DNA from: Methylobacterium sp. J-048
GTDB taxonomy: Bacteria; Pseudomonadota; Alphaproteobacteria; Rhizobiales; Beijerinckiaceae
DNA: 64,000 nucleotides
Direction of reading: 5' to 3'
NCBI RefSeq assembly: GCF_022829515.1
Contig: NZ_JAKSYL010000100.1
Span: 1-64,000, forward strand
In this document: positions 58,795 to 64,000 of the stretch, in pieces
How the letters are laid out: the number at the start of each line of letters is the position of its first letter
Numbering within the stretch: position 1 is the first letter of the stretch
Translations under genes and position numbers: made by a program
Notes under the pieces: model-generated
What the model was told of the DNA's origin: nothing
What the model saw: only the letters and a program-made list of their open reading frames with translations
Database searches by the model: none

Positions 58795-60327
58795 TCAGCG
58801 CCGGATCAATGACTTGCCGGTCATCTCCGCCGGCTGGTCGAGTCCCATCAGGTCGAGGAGGGTCGGCGCGACATCGGCCAAGCGGCCGTCGGCGAGCGTC
58901 ACGCCGTCGACGCCGACCAGCGTCACCGGCACCGGATTGAGCGTATGGGCGGTGTGCGGCTCGCCGGTCTCCGGGTCGCGCATCATCTCGCAATTGCCGT
59001 GGTCGGCGGTGACGAGCAGCGCCCCGCCGCTCGCCGTGATCGCGTCGACCACCCGGCCGAGGCAGGCATCGACCGTCTCGACAGCCTTCACGGCGGCGGC
59101 GAGGCTGCCGGTATGGCCGACCATGTCGGGATTGGCGAAGTTCAGGAGGATCATGTCGTAGCGGCCGGAGCCGATCGCCGCCACGGCGCGGTCGGTCAGT
59201 TCCGCGGCCGACATCTCCGGCTGCAGATCGTAGGTCGCCACCTTGGGCGAGGGCACCAGGATCGCGTCCTGGCCCTCGAATGGCGCCTCGCGGCCGCCGT
59301 TCATGAAGTAGGTGACGTGGGGATATTTCTCGGTCTCGGCCATGCGCAGCTGGGTGCGCCCGGCCCGGGCCACGGTCTCGCCGAGGCCGTTCGGCAGGTC
59401 GAGGGGACCGAACAGGGTGTCGGCGAAGGCATCGATCTCGACACTGTACTGGACGATGCCGAGGGCTGCAGCGAACCGGACCGTCCGAGCCCGCGCGAAA
59501 CCCGTGAAGTCCGGATCGAGCAGGGCCTCGAGGATCTGCCGGGTCCGGTCGGCGCGGAAGTTGAAGCTCAGCACGCCGTCGCCGTCGTTCATGCCGGCAT
59601 AGTCGCCGATGATGGCCGGCCGCAGGAACTCGTCCGACAGGTCGACCACGTAGGAAGCGGCGATCGCCTCCATGGCGCTCGCGAACCGGGCGCCGCGCGC
59701 CGCCGTCATCGCGTCGTAGGCGATCGATACCCGCTCCCAGCGCCGGTCGCGGTCCATCGCGTAATAGCGGCCACACAAGGTGGCGATGCGCGCGCCCTCC
59801 GGGAGGGCGGCCTCCACGGTCTCGATGCAGGTGGCGGCGGACCGGGGCGGCATGTCGCGCCCGTCCGTGAAGGCGTGGAGCTCGACCGGTACGCCCGCTT
59901 CGACCAGAACCCGGGCCAGCGCCACCGCGTGGTCCTGATGCGCGTGGACGCCCCCCGGCGACAGCAGGCCGACGAGGTGGCAGGTGCCGCCGCTCGCCCG
60001 CAGCGCGTCGATGAACCGGGTCAGGGCCGGGTTGGTGGCGAGCGAGCCGTCCGCGACGGCGGAGTCGATCCGCGGCAGGTCCTGCATGACCACCCGGCCG
60101 GCACCGATATTCAGATGGCCGACCTCGGAATTGCCCATCTGCCCCTCGGGCAGGCCGACATCGGCCCCGAAGGTCATAAGGCGCGCCCGGGGACGCTCCG
60201 CCATCAGCGCGTCGAAGACCGGGGTCCGCGCCTGAAGAACGGCGTTGTCGGCGACCGTGTCCCGGAGTCCCCAGCCGTCGAGGATCACGAGCATCACGGG
60301 GCGCGGGGTCCTGTCGGGCACGGTCAC
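58795..60327 (-). CDS. gpmI: 2,3-bisphosphoglycerate-independent phosphoglycerate mutase
   Basis: The 510-residue glycolytic and gluconeogenic enzyme interconverts 3- and 2-phosphoglycerate with Mn ions. Seen are VMLVILDGWGLRD with the first metal Asp, the phosphorylated Ser in GQMGNSEVGHLNIGAGR, then VHAHQDH and FTDGRDMPPRSA of the transferase domain. Further on are EKYPHVTYFMNGG, NFANPDMVGHTG and LLVTADHGNCEMM with further metal ligands. Length and motif order are standard. Start is a GTG. In one-carbon (serine cycle) bacteria this step is part of assimilation. Confidence 0.96.
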   Translation of the reverse strand: MTVPDRTPRPVMLVILDGWGLRDTVADNAVLQARTPVFDALMAERPRARLMTFGADVGLPEGQMGNSEVGHLNIGAGRVVMQDLPRIDSAVADGSLATNPALTRFIDALRASGGTCHLVGLLSPGGVHAHQDHAVALARVLVEAGVPVELHAFTDGRDMPPRSAATCIETVEAALPEGARIATLCGRYYAMDRDRRWERVSIAYDAMTAARGARFASAMEAIAASYVVDLSDEFLRPAIIGDYAGMNDGDGVLSFNFRADRTRQILEALLDPDFTGFARARTVRFAAALGIVQYSVEIDAFADTLFGPLDLPNGLGETVARAGRTQLRMAETEKYPHVTYFMNGGREAPFEGQDAILVPSPKVATYDLQPEMSAAELTDRAVAAIGSGRYDMILLNFANPDMVGHTGSLAAAVKAVETVDACLGRVVDAITASGGALLVTADHGNCEMMRDPETGEPHTAHTLNPVPVTLVGVDGVTLADGRLADVAPTLLDLMGLDQPAEMTGKSLIRR

Positions 60328-60509
60328 AACACTCCAAGGCCGCTACGGCACGATGCGGTATCCCGGGACCCACGAGGCCCGGAAACATGCGCGTGTCGAT
60401 AATCGGCTTGGCCGCGCGAGACTACAGCCCAGGATCGGAATCGGCGACGGATGCGGAACGGCGTCCGGGTTCTGACACCGGATCTGCAGGTCCGATCACG
60501 GAAGTCCCG

Positions 60510-61589
60510 TCAATTGACGCTCGCCGGGTCCGATCCGGGTGCAACGCCGAGCAGGGGCGGCTTCCGGCGCAGGGCGGTCCGCAGCAGGGTCCGGCGATAG
60601 CCTCGGTGCGACAGGAAGCCGACCGCCCAGGACAGGTGCATGGTGATCGCCGCCGGGCCGCTCATGACCAGGATCGGCTCTCGCGCCTTCAGCGCCAGGG
60701 CGAGGCCGCTCAGGCCGCAGCCGCCCACATACACCGCCAGCAGGACCAGCATCATCGGCGCGACGGTGGCGAGGGCCAGGGCAACGAAGCCGTAGACCAG
60801 GACCAGGGGCGGCAGCATCTGGCGCAGTCGCGGCAGGCAGGCGTGCTTCTCCAGGGTCCGGGCGCAGCCGCGGCCGTACTGGAAATATTGCCGGGTCAGG
60901 CTGAACAGGGTCGCGCGGGGGTAGTAGGTCACGACGAGATCGGCCGCGAGATAGATCTTGCCGCCGGCCGCGCAGAACCGGCGGTCCAGCTCGGCATCCT
61001 CGTTGTGCGAAAAGCTCTCGTCGTAGCCGCCGACCCGCAGGAACTCGCGCCGGTCGAAGATGGCGTGGTGGCCGTGGGTGACGTAGCCCGAGATCCCGCC
61101 CAGGCGGTGCGCCGACCCGCCATTGCCGAGCCGGCTGTTCTGGGCGGCCGCGATGGCGCGCTGCAGCGGCGTCACCCCGATGGTCCGCAGGGGCACGACC
61201 ACCGAGACCGCCTCCCGCAGGCGGATCGTCCGCACCAGGTCCCGCACCCAGTTCTCGGGATAGGCGGCGTGGCAATCGGCGCGCACGAGATAGGTCGAGC
61301 CCGGATGCGCCAGGCGCGCCGCGAGGTTGAGGGCCGAGGCCTGGATCCGGCGGGCATTGTGGATCAGCTGGATCCGCGGATCCTCGACGCTCAGCGCCCG
61401 GACGATGGCGCAGGTCGCGTCGCTGCTGCCGCCGTCCATCACCAACAATTCGCAGGCGAGCGACCCTGAGGCCGGCATCACCGAGCGGATCGCCTCGGCG
61501 ATGTGCTGAGCCTCGTTCAAGGCCGGCATGGCAATCGTCACGAGCGGGATGACCGCGCCGTCCGAGCCATCGACCGAAGCGTCCTTCAT
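60510..61589 (-). CDS. Family 2 glycosyltransferase, ExoA-like, membrane-bound
   Basis: The 359-residue product has a GT-A domain: VTIAMPALNEAQHIAEAIRS, LLVMDGGSSDATCAIV, then YLVRADCHAAYPENWV with the DxD-like position. It continues GVTPLQRAIAAAQNSRLGNG and YDESFSHNEDAELDRRF, with the acidic catalytic site. Three or four membrane helices follow at about 250-330. The order and membrane tail resemble ExoA of succinoglycan synthesis, a beta-1,3-glucosyltransferase, but the donor and acceptor cannot be fixed. It is divergent from the Wzm/Wzt exporter genes. Confidence 0.85.
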   Translation of the reverse strand: MKDASVDGSDGAVIPLVTIAMPALNEAQHIAEAIRSVMPASGSLACELLVMDGGSSDATCAIVRALSVEDPRIQLIHNARRIQASALNLAARLAHPGSTYLVRADCHAAYPENWVRDLVRTIRLREAVSVVVPLRTIGVTPLQRAIAAAQNSRLGNGGSAHRLGGISGYVTHGHHAIFDRREFLRVGGYDESFSHNEDAELDRRFCAAGGKIYLAADLVVTYYPRATLFSLTRQYFQYGRGCARTLEKHACLPRLRQMLPPLVLVYGFVALALATVAPMMLVLLAVYVGGCGLSGLALALKAREPILVMSGPAAITMHLSWAVGFLSHRGYRRTLLRTALRRKPPLLGVAPGSDPASVN

Positions 61590-61945
61590 GGCGGTTCTCC
61601 TGAGACCCGAGCCCGATCTTTCGCCGGACCCGCGGTGGCCCCGTTCCGGAGGAAGCCCTGTGCCTCTGCGAGGACGGCTCGTTCGCCCGACACGAGTGTC
61701 CGGGCCGGCCGAGCCGGTCTCGACAGAGACGACGGCCCGCGCCCGGGGTCTCTTCTGTCCTCATAGGCAATCAATACCGTGGTTAACGACAACCACCTCT
61801 TCAGTCGGGAGGCTTGGTACGACGAAAGATGTAATTCGTGCCGGATGACCGGGGTGATAGCCCGGCTCAGTGGGATCGCCGATCCGGCCGCCAAGCGCCG
61901 CAAGCGGATCCCGCAAGCACCGATCGTCGTGCGGGATCGCCTCGA
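61590..61945. other. Divergent intergenic region of the polysaccharide cluster
   Basis: The 356 bases separate the glycosyltransferase (minus) and the ABC permease (plus). The part around 61,750-61,835 is AT-rich compared with the rest, a likely promoter area. It includes the inverted repeat GTGGTT-n6-AACCAC at 61779-61796. No gene is supported. Confidence 0.4.
61779..61796. promoter_or_regulatory. Inverted repeat in the AT-rich divergent promoter region
   Basis: GTGGTT (61779-61784) and AACCAC (61791-61796) are perfect complements around a 6-base centre. It lies about midway between two divergent polysaccharide genes and may be an operator for both. Confidence 0.35.
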
Positions 61946-62842
61946 ATGATGGACTCTTTGGACGCGCTTGCGCTCGATGCGCCGAAACACGGCCTCACCG
62001 GGCCGAGATCAGAACCGACCGCGATGCCGGTCACCGAGATTGTTCCGGATCATAAGCTCGTCGCCTTCGATGCCGCGAGCGTCTGGCAGTATCGCGGGTT
62101 GTTGTGGGTCCTGATCCTGCGCGACTTGAAGGTGCTCTATCGCCAGACCGCGCTGGGCGCCTGCTGGGCGATCGCGCAGCCGCTGTTCACGGTGGCGATC
62201 TTCACCGTCATCTTCGGCCATTTCGCCAAGATCCCCACCGACGGGGCGCCCTACGCACTGTTTGCCGGGAGCGCCATCATCCTGTGGACCTACTTCGCCG
62301 AGGCGGTGCGCCGGAGCGCCACGGGTCTCGTCACCGAGGCCGAGCTCATCCGCAAGATCTACTTCCCGCGCCTGGTGATCCCGCTGGCCACCGTGGTGTC
62401 GCCGATGGTCGACTTCGCCATCGCCATGGTGGTGATGCTGGTGCTGATGCTCTGGTACGGGGTGGTGCCGAGCTGGCACATCGTCTTCGCGATCCCGACG
62501 CTCGCCGTCACGGCGATGCTGGCGCTCGGGGTGAGCCTCTGGCTCGGGCCGGTCAACGTCCGCTTCCGGGACGTCAAGCACACGCTGCCGTTCCTCATCC
62601 AGATCTGGATGTACGCCTCGCCGATCGTCTACGCCGCGAGCATCGTCCCCGACTCGGTGCGCTGGGTCTACGCGCTCAACCCGATGGTCGGTCTGATCGA
62701 GGCGTTCCGGTTCGCGATCCTCGGCGGAACCGGCCCCGACGTCTTCGCGCTCGCCGTCTCGGTCACGGTCGCATCCCTGCTGCTGCTCACCGGACTGATC
62801 TTCTTCCAGCGCATGGAGCGCTCTTTCGCGGATATAATCTGA
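61946..62842 (+). CDS. ABC-2 type polysaccharide export permease (Wzm-like)
   Basis: The 298-residue product has a polar N-terminus of about 45 residues, then VWQYRGLLWVLILRDLKVLY and RQTALGACWAIAQPLF, the typical start of Wzm/KpsM permeases. Six membrane helices follow, ending with MVGLIEAFRFAILGG. With the next gene it forms an exporter that moves an undecaprenyl-linked polysaccharide (O-antigen or capsule type) to the periplasm. Start at ATG 61946. The stop overlaps the ATPase ATG (TGATG). Confidence 0.9.
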   Translation: MMDSLDALALDAPKHGLTGPRSEPTAMPVTEIVPDHKLVAFDAASVWQYRGLLWVLILRDLKVLYRQTALGACWAIAQPLFTVAIFTVIFGHFAKIPTDGAPYALFAGSAIILWTYFAEAVRRSATGLVTEAELIRKIYFPRLVIPLATVVSPMVDFAIAMVVMLVLMLWYGVVPSWHIVFAIPTLAVTAMLALGVSLWLGPVNVRFRDVKHTLPFLIQIWMYASPIVYAASIVPDSVRWVYALNPMVGLIEAFRFAILGGTGPDVFALAVSVTVASLLLLTGLIFFQRMERSFADII

Positions 62843-64000
62843 TGTCGATGGCGATCAGCGTACAAGATATCGGCAAGCAATACTGGCGCGCCCCGCGGGC
62901 CACGCACGAGAACTCCCTGCGCGATGCGATCATCGAGGGCGCGCGGGGCCTGGTGACGCGGAGATCCGAGGCGCGCCCGTCCAAGGAGGGCTTCTGGGCG
63001 CTCAAGGATGTCAGCTTCGGCATCAAGCATGGCGAGAATGTCGGCATCATCGGGATGAACGGGGCGGGCAAAAGCACCCTGCTCAAGCTGATCTCGCGGA
63101 TCGCCGCCCCGACCACCGGCAGCATCCGGCTGGTCGGCCGGGTCGGCGCGCTGCTCGAAGTCGGCACCGGCTTCCACCGGGAACTCACCGGGCGCGAGAA
63201 CATCTTCCTCTACGGCTCGATCCTGGGCATGCACCGCCATGAGATCGCGGAGAAATTCGACGCGATCGTCGAGTTCTCGGAGATCGGCGACTTCATCGAC
63301 ATGCCGGTGAAGCGCTACTCCAGCGGCATGTATGTCCGGCTGGCCTTCTCGGTCGCCGCCCATCTCGAGCCCGACATCCTGCTCCTCGACGAGGTGCTGG
63401 CGGTCGGCGACTACACCTTCCAGAAGAAGTGCATCGACTTCGCCCGGCGCCTGCAGACCAAGGGCTCGACGATCCTGCTGGTCTCGCACAACATGTTCAG
63501 CGTGAAGACCATGTGCGAGCGGGTCATCTACATCAAGAACGGCCGCGTCGCCTTCGACGGCCCCACCGACGAGGGTCTGCACCATTACGAGCGGGACAGC
63601 TACCTGGCCGATGCACCGTGGTTCAAGCCGGAGGGCGGCCGCCATCCGGTGGAGATCCGCGAGGTGACGATCGCCGATGAATCCGGCGCGCCCAAGACGC
63701 TGTTCCGGCACGGCGAGCGGATGCGGATCACCGCGCGCTACACCGCCGCAGAGCCGATCGCCGACCCGCACGTCCTGTTCTCGGTCACGCGGTCCGACGA
63801 GCTGCTCTGCTGCAACTTCAGCACGATGACGGACCGGGCCAAGCTGCCGACCCTGTCGGGCGAGGGCACGATCGAGCTGCTGACGCCGCCGCTGACGCTG
63901 ACTGCGGACACCTACACGGTCTCGATGGTGGTCCGGCAGCGGGGCTTCGAGCGCCTGCTCGCAGCAAAGGTCGGCGCCCGCTTCCACATCGAGCACCCGG
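62842..64000 (+). CDS. Polysaccharide ABC exporter ATPase (Wzt-like), cut by the window end
   Basis: At least 386 residues are seen. The nucleotide-binding domain (about 1-250) has Walker A GMNGAGKST, the signature KRYSSGMYVRLAFSVAAHLE, Walker B DILLLDEVLAVGD and the H-loop LLVSHNMFS. From about residue 270 a second, beta-rich domain begins (VEIREVTIADESGAPKTLFR), which fits the Wzt C-terminal carbohydrate-binding domain that recognises the terminal modification of the exported glycan. Such two-domain Wzt proteins imply chain-length or end-cap coupling. The reading frame is still open at the edge. Confidence 0.92.
   Translation, partial: MSMAISVQDIGKQYWRAPRATHENSLRDAIIEGARGLVTRRSEARPSKEGFWALKDVSFGIKHGENVGIIGMNGAGKSTLLKLISRIAAPTTGSIRLVGRVGALLEVGTGFHRELTGRENIFLYGSILGMHRHEIAEKFDAIVEFSEIGDFIDMPVKRYSSGMYVRLAFSVAAHLEPDILLLDEVLAVGDYTFQKKCIDFARRLQTKGSTILLVSHNMFSVKTMCERVIYIKNGRVAFDGPTDEGLHHYERDSYLADAPWFKPEGGRHPVEIREVTIADESGAPKTLFRHGERMRITARYTAAEPIADPHVLFSVTRSDELLCCNFSTMTDRAKLPTLSGEGTIELLTPPLTLTADTYTVSMVVRQRGFERLLAAKVGARFHIEHP

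Noticed and set aside
1..64000. CRISPR arrays, rRNA genes, complete insertion sequences or full tRNAs
   Set aside because: No regularly spaced identical repeats, no rRNA-like sequence, no transposase motifs, and only the truncated serine tRNA was found.

Overview
The window is GC-rich DNA (clearly above 65% by eye in most genes) that looks like an alphaproteobacterium of the Rhizobiales, most probably Methylobacteriaceae. The indications are a MucR-type regulator, a DivJ-like kinase next to DUF1491 and peptidoglycan-binding genes, an RNase E with a long acidic insert and a C-terminal GWW tail, a flagellin of the Methylobacterium type, a DUF2336 protein, and intergenic palindromes typical of this group. 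The genus is inferred from gene content only.

Bases 1 to about 12,440 are the right-hand part of an integrated accessory element. They hold small hypothetical proteins, two ribbon-helix-helix type regulators, a terminase small subunit, a Mu gpP-like baseplate hub, a tape-measure protein with a tail lysozyme domain, a flagellin, a conspicuously AT-rich trypsin-like protease, and a five-gene operon in which every junction overlaps and which encodes two paralogous Tat-signal proteins. No integrase, portal, capsid, large terminase or sheath gene is visible, so this is a decayed or mosaic phage remnant, or an element that continues left of the window. The element ends at 12,444, where the 5' half of a tRNA-Ser(CGA) gene (minus strand) stops just after the anticodon stem. 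This looks like an attachment-site scar.

From 12,566 to the end the sequence is ordinary chromosome. In order it holds a RecD-like helicase, hemF, a GST, a thioesterase, mucR, a cupin, a GNAT, a DUF2336 protein, a divJ-like kinase cluster, a VOC protein, the D-glutamate catabolic pair dgcN-dgcA, a PAS protein and ornithine decarboxylase with a long leader. Next come a flippase, glcEF, rne, a soluble chemoreceptor, a ureide operon (two HiuH proteins plus UraD), yidD, a two-Cys IscU-like scaffold, folE, hisI, a patatin and phoD. These are followed by CBS, rhomboid, PAS_5, PilZ, SCO1 and PRC-barrel genes, a LysR/LysE divergent pair and trmL. The right end is a surface-polysaccharide region: a GNAT/CelD protein, a Wzx-like flippase, gpmI, a family 2 glycosyltransferase and a Wzm/Wzt ABC exporter cut by the window edge.

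Several palindromic intergenic repeats, an SD-occluding hairpin and a few promoters and terminators could be read directly. Starts were chosen by Shine-Dalgarno position, overlap with the upstream stop and family length. Alternatives are given where the choice is weak.
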